Shown piece after piece: positions 38,501 through 49,577 of a stretch of DNA of 64,000 nt. The notes under the pieces are model-generated. The model ran no database searches. It was not told the DNA's origin and saw nothing but the letters and a program-made list of their open reading frames with translations. Source of the DNA: Helicostylum pulchrum. Taxonomy: Eukaryota; Mucoromycota; Mucoromycetes; Mucorales; Mucoraceae. The position numbers and the translations under genes are program-made. The stretch covers positions 372,001 to 436,000 of the forward strand of contig JAIXMO010000022.1 in the NCBI GenBank assembly GCA_025677825.1. The letters are read 5' to 3'. Position 1 is the first letter of the stretch. The number at the start of each line of letters is the position of its first letter.

Positions 38501-39328
38501 GGACAGGAGAGAGAGAGCGGGGGGAAACGAAAAAAAGAGAGACGTGTTATTGGTATATACAGTGAGAATCTTCATATACCATGCAGACAATTCATTGTTA
38601 TAAATAGATGATTAATAGTTATGCGTTGCATAAAACGTGGAATAACTATTGTAGCCTCTAGTACACAGTAACGAAAAAAAAACACTTTGTAGTTTTTCGT
38701 CGCATACAAAAAAAAAAAAGTTTCGGAAGCAATAAGTTTTATATTTATAAGGTAACGGTCGCACCATAGATATTGATGTGTAATGATAATCTCTCACTCT
38801 GTCAAAAAAATCCCAGAATTAAGGAGTAGCCCAGAGGGGAAAACGATAAGGCGAAATACGAATGATGGGATTCTAAATTATTATAATTACTTATAATTTT
38901 TTACACAACAACAACAATTAAAACAAGAATAAAAAAAGAACGTATTGAATGCATTGGGTCAAGGCGTTTTTATTTAATTGCAGCACGGTAAAAAAAAAAA
39001 GATTGTTCTAATAGGAGAAAAGGAAAAAAGCGTTTTCTAGCTGAAAGAACGGTGTTTGACCATTTATGGAGATTATACGGAGGAGTCTAGTACTAGAAAA
39101 ATAAAATAAACAAATACAGAGAAAGAGAAATAAGGGTAAAAAAAAAGATGAGAAGGAGTCAAAAATATTAAGCTTTTCGACAGTTTATTTGATTGGTCAG
39201 GCGATCGTTTTTTTTTCTAGATAAATAGGATATGATTTTTTTTCTGGTTGGGTTCACAAAATAACACTCTTTCTATTATCAATTAATAACTCACTTTTTT
39301 ATATAAAATATTTTTTTTTTCAGCAAAA
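35516..39328. other. 3.8 kb gene-poor region upstream of the HMG-box gene
   Basis: No gene recognised. It holds poly-G runs (11 G at 35583, 16 G at 36853), T-run/A-run tracts near 35905, 37495 and 38200, and many short low-complexity frames. The last few hundred bases must contain the promoter of the HMG-box gene, and the sequence just before its ATG ends in TTTTTTTTTCAG, which could be the acceptor of a 5' UTR intron. Confidence 0.6.
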
Positions 39329-40273
39329 ATGACTAAAATTAATACTTGTAACACTGAACAATCAGCTATTCCTAGACCTTTGAATTGCTTTTTAATGTAT
39401 CGTCTTGAAAAGCAAAAGGAAATTGTTGCAAAGTGTGCTGGCGCCAATCATCGCGATATTTCCAAGATCATTGCAAAGTGGTGGCGGGAAGCTTCTGAAG
39501 TAGAAAAGAGACCTTTCCGTGAAAGAGCTCGTATTGCAAAAATTGAACATCGCAAGTTGTATCCCGATTACAAGTATACACCAAAGAAGAAAACCGCACC
39601 CAAGCGTGTTTATATTCGCAAAAACAAGAAGGAGCAATTTACCTCTCGTGAAAAAGAAAACAACAAATTTATGGAAATGATTTATGATGACGTTAACGCA
39701 CTCGAATCAGTTAAACAAACTAAACTCGCAGCAAATGACAAACCTAAAAAAGTCGCCAAGAGAACCAGCAGAGTTACTAAAAAACAAGTGATCGATACTA
39801 TTACTGCCGAAGAAAGCATCTATAAAAAATATGAAGCTAAAGAATTTGATCAAGATTTTTATCGACCTTCTTGTAGATATTCTGTTACTACACCTGAATT
39901 TGGATCTCAAGCCACCAGTCCTTTCACCGAGTGCTACAGCGACTCAGATTTTTCTAGCCCCCAAATTGGGTATTCACCTTATGAAACCACCATGTCTTAT
40001 ACCGCCTCTCCTGCTGAAGCCATCTCCCCTTATAGTGTACTCGATACACCTTATATTAACGACTTTAATGCCTTCCCGACTATGCCATACTTTGATCAAA
40101 TTGATTACTTTCACTTTGAACACTCTGCCAACAACAACCACAAAGTCAATCAAGAATTCAGCTGGACTGAATATCCTGATTTCTGTTCAACACAGCAATA
40201 CCAAAACACGATTAATATGTATTCTGAATCTGAACAACTTCAATATATCAATCCCGCTCTTCTCCATATGTAA
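39329..40273 (+). CDS. HMG-box transcription factor (MATA_HMG type)
   Basis: A single-exon 314-residue protein. Residues 14-85 form an HMG box: IPRPLNCFLMYRLEKQKEI at the start, then ISKIIAKWWREASEVEKRPF and YPDYKYTPKKK at the end. This is the pattern of sequence-specific fungal HMG proteins (MAT/Ste11/SOX-like), which bend DNA at AACAAT-like sites. A basic stretch follows (KKKTAPKRVYIRKNKK), then a Ser/Tyr/Pro-rich C-terminal half likely to be an activation region. In Mucoromycota the sexM and sexP mating regulators are HMG proteins flanked by a triose-phosphate transporter and an RNA helicase. Neither is near here (HPRT is the neighbour), so this is probably another developmental HMG factor. 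It converges on HPRT, with stop codons 285 bp apart. Confidence 0.9.
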   Translation: MTKINTCNTEQSAIPRPLNCFLMYRLEKQKEIVAKCAGANHRDISKIIAKWWREASEVEKRPFRERARIAKIEHRKLYPDYKYTPKKKTAPKRVYIRKNKKEQFTSREKENNKFMEMIYDDVNALESVKQTKLAANDKPKKVAKRTSRVTKKQVIDTITAEESIYKKYEAKEFDQDFYRPSCRYSVTTPEFGSQATSPFTECYSDSDFSSPQIGYSPYETTMSYTASPAEAISPYSVLDTPYINDFNAFPTMPYFDQIDYFHFEHSANNNHKVNQEFSWTEYPDFCSTQQYQNTINMYSESEQLQYINPALLHM

Positions 40274-40557
40274 ACTTTCTCTTCTCTTCCTCTTCTTTTT
40301 CCTTTAAGCATTTAAATTCTCTTATGATGAAAACGGCCGTTTTTTTATTATTATTACTATACCCTCCCCTACATTTTTTCTCTTTTTTTTATTCTACTAA
40401 TTTATGATACACACACAACCATTTTCTTTTTTCATCCTTATGAGATTTTTTTACACTGTAAACCTTAGACTAAACTACCATACACTATTTAATTGTATTA
40501 AATAAAATTAACTCTAATACTCTAAATATATATTTTTTTATTATTTATTATTAAAAC

Positions 40558-41347
40558 TTAGACAGCATAAGCCTTCTTTCCGTGTTCCTGTGTTGAATAA
40601 TAATAAAAAAAAAAAATTAATACCGCAAAATACAAACTCCATTTTTGACAGAAATCAACTTACACTAATAACACAGATGTGATCTAAATCACGGAAATAC
40701 TCATTGTAATCCAAAGCGTAACCAACAACAAACTCATCAGGGATAGAGAAACCAACGTAATCAGGAATATAACCGTTACTCTTGGGAGTCTTCTTGACTA
40801 ATAAACTAGTCACCTTGACAGACTTGGGAGCGAAACCTTCCAATTTCTTTAATAATTGAACCATGGTGGCACCAGTATCAATGATATCTTCAACGATTAA
40901 AAGGTTCTATAAAAAAAAGACATATAAGTGAATATATCATACTGACTCTTGTTTTTTAAGTAGTACCTTTCCCTTGAATTCGGCACATTCTTCATCAGTG
41001 ATAGACATGGTAACACCTTCGGATTGGTCGTTCTTGTAAGACTTGACACGGATAAATTCCAAACTCAAAGGGATAGTCTTACCCTCCTTGGTGAGCTTCT
41101 TGACAGCGTTCACAAGGTCAGCAAAGTATTGGTGACCACCCTTCAAGATACAACATACAACCAAAGGACCAGTAGTATCTTCAACAATCAAACGAGCAAT
41201 CTTGTTGACTCTATCCATGATAACACCGTGAGGAATAAGGATAGAAGAAACGTCCTTTTCATAATGAGTAGGAATAACAAAGTGATCAAGAGAATAGTGA
41301 TTCTTCTCGGTGGTCACGTCAATCCATTGCTTAGAGTCCATGGGCAT
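40558..41347 (-). CDS. HPT1: Hypoxanthine-guanine phosphoribosyltransferase
   Basis: Three exons (41347-40967, 40906-40664, 40587-40558) give 217 residues, the normal size for the family. The enzyme transfers phosphoribose from PRPP to hypoxanthine or guanine, making IMP or GMP in cytosolic purine salvage. Visible signatures are [11 protein letters not shown], the [14 protein letters not shown] loop (the LKG cis-peptide region of PRPP/PPi binding), the PRPP motif [11 protein letters not shown], and [21 protein letters not shown] with the purine-stacking aromatic region. The start MPMDSKQW was chosen because upstream codons are low-complexity Lys/Phe from poly-A and poly-T. The last exon encodes nine residues. 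An A/T-rich promoter lies upstream, next to a gene-poor region. Confidence 0.96.
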
Positions 41348-43278
41348 TTTAAAGTTTGCAAAAAAGAGAAGAGAAAAAAAAAAAAGGAAAATAATTTTTT
41401 TTTTCATTTTTGGGAAATTAAAAATGTGACTGTTTGACAAACTTGCTTCCCCCATGGTTGTAACCATGGTACCCGACCGCTACCTGTCAAAAATTGCAAT
41501 TGCAGAAAAAAGAAGTGATAAAGTTATGAAAAAACACACGAAAAAAAAAAAAACACGAAAAATCAAAAGATACTACGTGTAACTATCCTACAAAGTTGTT
41601 TTTGTTTCTTGTGAAAGGAGGTAACAATATTCCGGAATCGTTAATAATTTCTGAATACAAAAAAGCTTAATGACCCTCAAAAATAGATAGAGTTTTAACT
41701 TTTAAAAAAGATACGCTTAAAAAAGTATAATCTGATAATCTATAGTTTTTTATTAAGCAAAATTTCTTACATCTGTATAAGGTTAACGCGTATATGTAAA
41801 TTTTTGGGTAAGTTTTATTAAAGGGTCATTTGAACAACGAAATGAGCAGTCCATTTTATCGTAGAACACATCTTTTTAAAAAAAAAATCACTGTATTTAC
41901 GTGTTAAAAAGTAAGTTATTCAACCTTGTTCCAACACGCATTTAAGAAAATTCCTTCTTTTCTTCTTAACGCACAAGAAAAGAACGTTGAAAGAAAGTCG
42001 AAAAAAAAATATACGTTATTGTTAAACTTACTAGAACTTCTTCTGGGCCACCCGTTTCAAGGAGGAGGGGGGGGGGGGGGGGGGGGAAATGAACGACGCA
42101 TAAAGTACGATATCTGACTTATAAAATAGTTGTTTTATTCCTGAGCTACTTTGCAAGTTATTACATGTAAAAAATATTTTTACTAACAGATCTCTTTTTT
42201 TTTTTAAAAAAAAAGATAAATGATAGTACTTTCTCAGAGCTAGTAGATGATTAGTTTAGTTTAAAACAACGTTCCTCTTCAGGGTAATCAGAGTATCAGA
42301 AAATTGATCTTCGTTGTTACTCTATTGGCTATAAGCGTTTTACTAGAAGTTGGTATTTTTTAAAAAAGTAAAGGGTTCTCGATACAAAACCAAAATTCGG
42401 ATAATTTAACTGGTGTTACGCCATTTATATCATGTTTCTGAACGCTTTATTAAGGGGCACGATATAAGAAGAAAATCGTCGAGATTTTTTTTCTTTAGAG
42501 GATAAATTCTTCTTTCTCTCTTTCTTGTTTCGATTATATAAAATAGCGATGTGGATTTTGGCTCCATCTTCGATCGGTTTGCACAAGTTTGTTGATCGTC
42601 TTTTTTTAACGAAAAATAAAAGTCCTCCTTTGTTGGTAATCTTCTGTTCATCGAGTTGGGGGGGGGGGGGAAAGATATCTCGTCAAAAAAGTATAGCTTA
42701 TTTTTTAAGCTTTTACAAGAAAAAAAAGGGGGTAGTTATGCACGTCCATTTAAGGTTTTTTTTTTGTATAGTTAAAATTTCATCCACTATTATAAAATTC
42801 ATGCTGGATAGATAAATACAAGTCAAATAAGGAGAGAGAAAAAAAAATATGTGTTTCGTTTTATTTGATCTAAATACAGTCGTTCCGCTACCAATTTGGG
42901 GATTTAGCGAATATATACAAAATAAAGTGCGGATTAAAACATTACTCTAATTTAGTTTATTAACGGCGAGTTGGTATTATGGATGATATATATTGTTAGT
43001 ATGTTTAATAAGACAAATAAATTGATAAAAGTCAAGCAAGAGATTTTAATATTTGAAAGGAATAAGAATGACTATTTATATGAATGAGAAGATTTCAACG
43101 ACAGTTGAATCAAATGATGGTAAAATAAGAAGTTGTTCATAATAGTAATCATTATAACAGATACACAAGAAGTAAATCTTTTATGGAAGTGAACGTACCG
43201 AGTTGTCTGTAGTATTATTTGAGTGAACAGATCACGATAAATAAGAATAGGTAATTTGCGTAACAGAGTCACGAACAT
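41348..43278. other. Intergenic, 1.9 kb
   Basis: No recognisable gene. It contains a run of about 20 G at 42067, a run of 13 G at 42658, and a T-run/A-run tract near 42195. At 42887 the motif TACAGTCGTTCCGCTACC, followed by ATTTAGCGAATA, resembles a Tc1/mariner terminal repeat tip, but no partner end was found. Confidence 0.55.
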
Positions 43279-43400
43279 CTATTATAAGGAAAATACACTT
43301 GGTATAGATTTACCTGTACTTGCCAAAATAAAGCAGCAGAACAGACTTTATAATAGTAGTCGAAAGGTGTGGGTATATAGCGTGTATATATCAATGTATA
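43279..43400. repeat. Dispersed repeat segment, copy B (direct copy of 3737-3870)
   Basis: Same orientation as the copy at 3737-3870, starting TATAAGGAAAATACAC and ending near GTGTATATATCA. It lacks the 11-base insertion of copy A. It lies immediately left of the inverted element block. Confidence 0.7.
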
Positions 43401-43658
43401 GCTTACGAGAATCTTAAAGGAGGTTCTATTTTATCTTGGAGAATACACCTATTCCTCCTATACTCCTGTATAGAAGAAACAATAAAAAAAAAAGCAATAG
43501 GATCTTACTATCTCAATAACATTGAAGCAAGTTAAGGTTTTCGTGAGTTAAAATGAAAAAAAGTACCGACAAAGTAAAAGACAGAAAATTAGTGGTGTTT
43601 TGACGAATTTTCTTAACGCATGTTTCTACTTCGAGAAGTTAACTATTTTATCATTTGC

Positions 43659-44566
43659 TACAGTACGCGGCTGTACTTAAGGATGCATTTATGCACGATG
43701 TCTTTAGTGCTCAGCTTAAACGCCACTATTTACTACTGTTCGATTTATAAGGGTGGAATTCGACTTCACAAAACTACTAAATATATATAAAAAAATGAAA
43801 TGATAATAAAAAGCTAGTCTTCGAGTAATTTGAGACGTGTTTATTTAACTTATAAAGAGATTGCATAAAAGCACCAAATCTTCAAAATAACACTACCAAA
43901 CCGATGTTATTTACCTAATCATAAAATAAAGCGATAACAATCAAACTGCTAGAGAGAGAGAGAGGAGTGTGTATCAGAAGTGAATCTTTAGGAAACGTAA
44001 TTAAGTACGAATGGCTGCTAAGTGATGAAGGATTGAAAAAGATATGCAGCATATTTTTTTTTGTACAATAGCTTAGGTGAGCCCAAGAACTATTCAAAGT
44101 GTTATAATCCATCATTGCCTGCCCATTATCCTCTTTAAAATGCGTGTTTTTAAGCGAATGTTTAGCCATTACTTCTAAAAAAAAAGTCATTTTTAAAGTG
44201 ACCGAAATAAGCTATTTTCTTTGTACGATTAAACGTCAGGAACTGATTCTTTTTCCATAGTTATTTAGTGAACGTTAATTGTTAGGATGTTGTCTTTAAT
44301 ACCAAACATTGAAAACTGCTTGATATTTTTCTACTTTTTTTTTTCGGTGGGTCATTTTTGATAATTTTTGATCATTTTGGGGGGTCAATCCCTTTTGTGT
44401 TTTGAAGATATTATTTAGAGATCCACTCTGCCTCTCTTTGTGAAAAAAACAAGGATGATTAGTTACGTTCTCTTTTAGGCGCTTCTATTTACTAAAAACA
44501 ATGAAAAAAATAGGGGGTTTATTATTAAAAAAAAGCCGACTTGTTACAAAAAAGTGAACTAGTCTT
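43659..44566. repeat. Dispersed element block, copy B (inverted relative to 5213-6094)
   Basis: Reverse complement of the copy at 5213-6094, 38 kb away. Sequence near 44340-44560 is almost identical to the inner part of copy A. On the minus strand a frame starting MTFFLEVMAKHSLKN (from 44190) matches the corresponding frame of copy A with few replacements. About 55 bp near 43826-43880 have no counterpart in copy A. This copy is not associated with a minisatellite. Confidence 0.85.
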
Positions 44567-45566
44567 TTTTACAAGTGATTATATACCCAAGTACTTTTTT
44601 TATTAAAAATATAATTATAATATAGCATACGAACTCATTACATTGATATACAATATATACGTGAAGATCATAAACTCTTGCTTTAAGACTGTATTACAAA
44701 TGTCACTTGTAAAACAGTTTAATCCACCCACTATTATTGCTCAAAAAAAAAAAAGAAAAATCTATATGCGACTAACTTACGTATCTTGTCCTTCTCTGTA
44801 ACCATAATTGCCCACCATCTTACATATAACTTCTTTTCATTTTACGTATAATACGAATTATTATGATATCCTTTACTCTCGACAAATATCTTTTTTTTTC
44901 TCCTTTTTTTTCCTTTGGGTGTAGGTTTAAATAAGATGGCTTTCTACCCACAATGTCAATGATTATGGCGTTATATTAAAACACCAATGCTGTTTGTCGT
45001 TGTTGCAATATTAGGTTGTGCCTTTTGTCCATGAGCTCTCTCAAGTGAAAAAAAAAGAAAAGCTGGGAGTATCTTTGTAGTGCATGAACTAATTCATTGT
45101 TTTCTGTTCAATCTCAGACCAATTCATGCCAACTTTGAATTGTCAGCAGTTGTGTGCTTTGAGCAAAGAAAACTATTAGTAGGTAAATAGCTAGTGAGTA
45201 GTGGACTACATCATCTAATATATTTCCTCAGGAAATACTACTTTATTACAATGTTAATGAAGTTATTATATCAGACTGTAAATCGTGTGTTTGTATCGCC
45301 TATTTAATAAATTGAAAGATAGATAGTATTCCGAAACATGCACTTTTTAACTGATTCTATGATAGACTTTATTAAAAAAAAGCTTCTTCATTTGAAGCAA
45401 CTTGCTTTCGTACAAGAGACATTCAGTATAACAGTTGACTTAGTAATAGCTGATGATTCGCTCTCACAAAACAGTCACTCCTCCCTCGCCGCAGCAGCAA
45501 TGGTATAATAAACAAAACAAAACAAAAAAAAGCTGGTTCTTCTTTATATTGTTAAATAAAAAGGAA
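44567..45566. other. Intergenic, 1 kb
   Basis: AT-rich spacer leading to the CYCS-repeat protein gene. A stretch with CA/CT-rich and poly-A patches near 45480-45530 lies just upstream of the start codon. No gene recognised. Confidence 0.55.
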
Positions 45567-47410
45567 ATGCCTACTTCAAAGCTCACGTAAGTAAAAAAAA
45601 AATTAAGACGCTTTTTTTTTTATTATAACTTGAGACTAATCTCTTTTTGAAATTAGCTTACAACAACAACAACAACTTCTTACCGCAGCCTGTTTAGCTG
45701 TACTTAACTCACCGGATACTGTGTATCCTGTTATGTGGACACCTTTTGAACTTTTCGTTTTTAAGGCCCATAACTTTTATAAAAACCTGGTTTACTTTGC
45801 TTTAGCTTTTGCTATCGCCTTGTTCTCCTTGTTTGTCTCCAAATATAGCCTCATCTTTCTTGCCGTTACCTTGGGATTAGTAAGAATTTACTCTCTCGAC
45901 GGCAAACGCGTCATTAGAGATGCTGCTCGTTGGTATTGGTACGAATGTTCTGATAACCACGAGGGGGTTCGGGGGTCAAATCACGTTCCTTCTATTGATA
46001 ATAGGGATAATAGCTGTTACTGTAGCACTCTTGGCGCAGAAGATGATGCTGGCTTATTATCCAAGTCGGATATTGATGGTTGCTGTTACTGTAGTAGTCT
46101 TGAAGGTGAAGATGCTGGTAGCCACAATTCTGGCGCCACCGGTCACTGTTACTGTAGCGCTCTTGGTGAAAAAGATGACGCTGGTGCCGGTGAGAGCAAT
46201 TCCTGCTGTTACTGTAGTAGTCTTGAAGGTGAAGATGCTGGTGGGGTTGCTAGAGGTGATGATGCGATTGCAGAAGTAGGAGTAAGCAATGCTCATGTAC
46301 CTGGAGAAACTGACTTGAGCGATGTTCATGGTGCGAATGACATCAATCTCGTCGATGGTGAATTTTTGGGATGCGTAGATACTAACTTGTTAGTATTAAA
46401 TGCAGGGATTTCTGGTGACATTAATCCAGCATTTTTAGAAACCAAGTTCTTATCTCCTCCTACCGAGAAGATGGATAATTTTAATACAGTTCTTGTATTT
46501 TATCCTTTTGTTGAAGTCGAAAAAGAATGTGGTGGTAGTAACACTCCTTTTTCATATTTCAAAAATTATTCTAAGGTGCAAGTAGATTCGGTTCGTCGTT
46601 CTCGTTTACGAGTTCGTCGTTTAATCCGTTCTCGCCCTGGTGTACCTCGTTGTGCACGCCTTAGACCTCTCCGCTTGTCTAGCGATTCTTCTTTCCGTTG
46701 CTCTTCCTCTTTGGCTGAGTATATGGAAGTAGATAGCTTTGATGATGAGTTGGAAAAGATGGCTAACTTTTGCGAACCAATGGATATTGACTCTTTTGAG
46801 GAAATGTCCGATAGAGGTAATGAACAGGAGTTAGTTGTTGGCAATTTTGGATCTTTTTCTTTTGGTTACGTACCAAACTTAAAAGAAGGCTCTTTTGAGC
46901 CTGTAGTCACTGGTGCTGGTTCACCAGTTGTATCTATACCTTTTACACCATCTTTTGGTGTATTTTCACCACCTTCATGTGGTGTACTTTTGCCACCATC
47001 TTCGAATGGTATATTTTTGAAGGAACCCGTTCCCTCAGATGGCGTACCTGTAGCGGGTACTAAATTTGAAACGTCTGTTTCCAAGGAGCGTGGGCTCACC
47101 CCTCTTCCTGAGCCTGTGGTTCAGGAAAATCTTGCCCCGGGAAAAGAAAACGTATCTGTTTCTTTGACCGAGGCAATTACTTCTTCATCTTCGAGACCTG
47201 CGATGAAGGTACCTGCTGCGGTCTTGAGAACAAGACCAATGATTGCGTCTCCCAAGCCGCCAAGGCCAAGACCGACGTCGTCTTCTACCACTGCCACTAC
47301 TTCTGCAAGACCTTTGGTAGAAGACCCATTCAATTCAAAGCCCTTGAATAAAATGCCTGTCTCTGGCATGAAAGTAAAGCCAACGGCTTCTACTTCTTCT
47401 TCTTTGTCGT

Positions 47411-47446
<36 letters not shown>

Positions 47447-47681
47447 AAAAGCAAAGCACTAAATCAATTTTAGATGCATTATTTGACGGTAAGATATATA
47501 TATATATATTAAAAATTTAACTCTGGGTACTAAAAAAACACGTGTTTATAATATAGACGCGGAAGAAGAAGAAGAGGAAGAAGAAGAACTCAAGAAAAAA
47601 GAGGAAAAGGAAGAAAAGAAGCACAATAAAAAAGTAGATGGCAGAAGAATAGTTCACCCTAAAGCTCGCATGATTAGATAA
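45567..47681 (+). CDS. Putative membrane protein with four CYCS repeats, unknown family
   Basis: Three exons (45567-45586, 45657-47488, 47557-47681) give 658 residues. After a short Gln-rich start, two hydrophobic segments (LVYFALAFAIALFSLF and YSLIFLAVTLGLVRIY, residues about 65-105) form a probable membrane hairpin. Residues about 155-230 hold four tandem units with the core CYCS(T/S/A)L followed by an acidic stretch and DAG. They alternate in type (CYCSxLGxxDDAG, then CYCSSLEGEDAG), and the two second-type units are identical over 38 bp of DNA. The middle is low complexity with an Arg-rich patch (RRSRLRVRRLIRSRPG), then repeats of FGVFSPPSCGV and a Pro/Ser/Thr region. The C-terminus has a (ACT)n-encoded Thr run, a Glu/Lys run and DGRRIVHPKARMIR. 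I recognise no family. The cysteines could bind metal or be acylated; that is speculation. Confidence 0.75.
47414..47447 (+). repeat. (ACT)n microsatellite in coding sequence
   Basis: Eleven consecutive ACT-type codons encode a Thr run near the end of exon 2 of the CYCS-repeat protein. Confidence 0.9.
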
Positions 47682-47703
47682 ACAATTTCTGCCATCTACT
47701 TTT
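47630..47703 (+). promoter_or_regulatory. Perfect 17-bp inverted repeat spanning the stop codon
   Basis: AAAAGTAGATGGCAGAA at 47630-47646 is the exact reverse complement of 47687-47703. The 40-base loop holds the last codons and the TAA (47679-47681) of the CYCS-repeat protein. The mRNA could form a stable stem closing over the stop codon. It could equally be a footprint of a small transposon or a palindrome of no function. It is not a bacterial-type terminator, as this is a eukaryotic gene. Confidence 0.7.
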
Positions 47704-48845
47704 ATTCAATCCTTGTAAAAAAACAAAAAACAAAGAAGAAGTCAAGAGAAACACAAATGAGCTCCTTTTCATGGAAAAACCAGCGGTAGAATATCAAGAC
47801 AGGTATAATAAATGACACCCGGTAAATCATCACTCAGAAATAGAGTATCAAGACAAATGTGGTGAAATCAGTTGTAGCAAAGCAAAAGAAACATCATAGC
47901 TGATACCTGGTTCAATTAGCCATAGCAAGCCAAGAAAAGAAACATATCTGATACCTGGTTAAATCTGCAAGATAAATTTGAATGATATCTACCGTGTCAA
48001 AAATCAGCAAGAGAATGTCAAGACCAAAACCTCTTACCCTCCTTTACTATCTTACGAAAAAAAAAATCTAGATTTTTCCTTTGGCTAAACCACTTGAAAG
48101 TTACTTGAAAAATCAAAAGGCCTTTTGTTGTTGTGCCTTCTTAGGGGTAATGTTTACTTATTTAACAATATCACTGAAATGAGAAGCCAAAATATTTCAT
48201 TGCTTCAAGATTTTCAAGATTGCAATCGTGAAGGAAAAAAAAGAACACTCACCACTGAATTACGAAGAATTGCTACAGATTCTCCTTCAAGATATTTATG
48301 ATTGAACATTCTTGCTGATTAACAAGAAAGAGTTGAAACAAAACCATTCACTCTGTAATTTCAACCAAACTGAAATTACATCAAATTCATCAAATACCCG
48401 CTACAATATATCAAATAGGTAATGTCTACTAAAAAAAAAATAGTTTCTGAACCACTCTCTCACTTTTGATCTTTAGGTAGTAGGAAGGAAATCATTATAT
48501 TATTCAAGAAGCGGAGAAGAGTTGTCAATATTACACATGAAAACCATCTTTTTTAAAGAGGTAAGTATTCTTCAATCTGTATGTACAATATTAACGTTTT
48601 TTATTTAAAACAAGTACTATAGAAAGATGAAAATTCGGCGTCAAGATGGGCTATTCTTTCAAGGATCCAAATATCCCTTTTGCTCTCTCTCATGATCTGA
48701 GATCTCTCCACCAAAGAGGCATATATCACAAAACCAAGTTTATAATCCTTCCTCTACTTATGTTATCTGGCAACAAGTATTCATTGTTGGTACCTTTTTG
48801 TAAAGAGATTGAGATGCCCACACTTCTAGACCTATAGTTAAACAG
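47704..48845 (+). other. Region with intron-like segments and short direct repeats, no clear reading frame
   Basis: Two segments have good splice-site structure: 48419-48476 (GTAATGTC...GATCTTTAG) and 48561-48622 (GTAAGTAT...TACTATAG, with ATTAAC as a branch site). Flanking sequence does not give a long open frame in matching phase. A related 22-bp motif (CAG...AGA(A/G)T(A/G)TCAAGACA) occurs at 47781, 47835 and 48005, and GAAACAT...CTGATACCTGGTT occurs at 47888 and 47939. The stretch may be a spliced non-coding transcript or the remains of a gene. Confidence 0.35.
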
Positions 48846-49577
48846 TTAAAATATTATATTAATAAAGTTTATACTATAGTCATATACCTTTCCCGTTGGC
48901 GTTTTTTCTTCTTCTTGAATGTGTAGATATAAATAAGATGAAGCTTTTCTGCTTATCTTTTTTTTTTTCGTAAAAAAATAAACAAAATGAATACCTTTTT
49001 TTTTTTTTTTTTTTTGGTATATGAATATTAGGTATTACCTTTCTACATTTTGAATATCTCAGTACACGTTCAGAAAGAAAGCGCTCTTTTGCATGGCGGT
49101 TGATTTAAGAAGAGCAGTATCTTTTTGTACGAACATAAAAGAAAGAAACAGTGATTAATTTTTTTATTGGACTGATAAAATAGCGGGTCTATTTTCTCAT
49201 GCGATCTATTTAACATGTCTGCAACTTGTTGTTACAACCCAAAAATGTCTCATGCGTCAGATATTTTTTTGCCTGAACGTGTAACAAGAAAAAGGAATTT
49301 CGCTTACGTTCCCGTTAACCGATAACCATTTTTTTTTTTGTAACTGACAATTTTATTTCTTATGTGAGCGATTTTTAAACTTTGGTATCTCAGTGATTTT
49401 CAAGCTATACCTTCCATTACTGATCCCCTTAAATCCTCATAATATACGAAAGGAACAAAGATAACGAAAAAGTTGTCTAAAAGCGGACTTAATATACTTT
49501 TTTTTTTTTTTACGTTTTATCATTACACGAAACACTTTTTGGTCCCCTTCTTTTTACACATAAAACAGAAACAAAAC
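48846..49577. other. Intergenic region upstream of VPS16
   Basis: AT-rich spacer with T runs near 48965, 49000 and 49330. The promoter of VPS16 must lie here. Nothing else recognised. Confidence 0.6.

Noticed and set aside
39329..41347. Mating-type (sexM/sexP) locus
   Set aside because: HMG box is present, but the expected transporter and helicase neighbours are absent.
41024..41437. Long plus-strand frame antisense to HPRT
   Set aside because: It is the shadow of the strongly conserved HPRT coding sequence.
48646..48837. 63-codon frame after an intron-like segment
   Set aside because: The ATG is not in frame with upstream exon-like sequence and nothing in the product is recognisable. It is kept only as part of the possible non-coding transcript.
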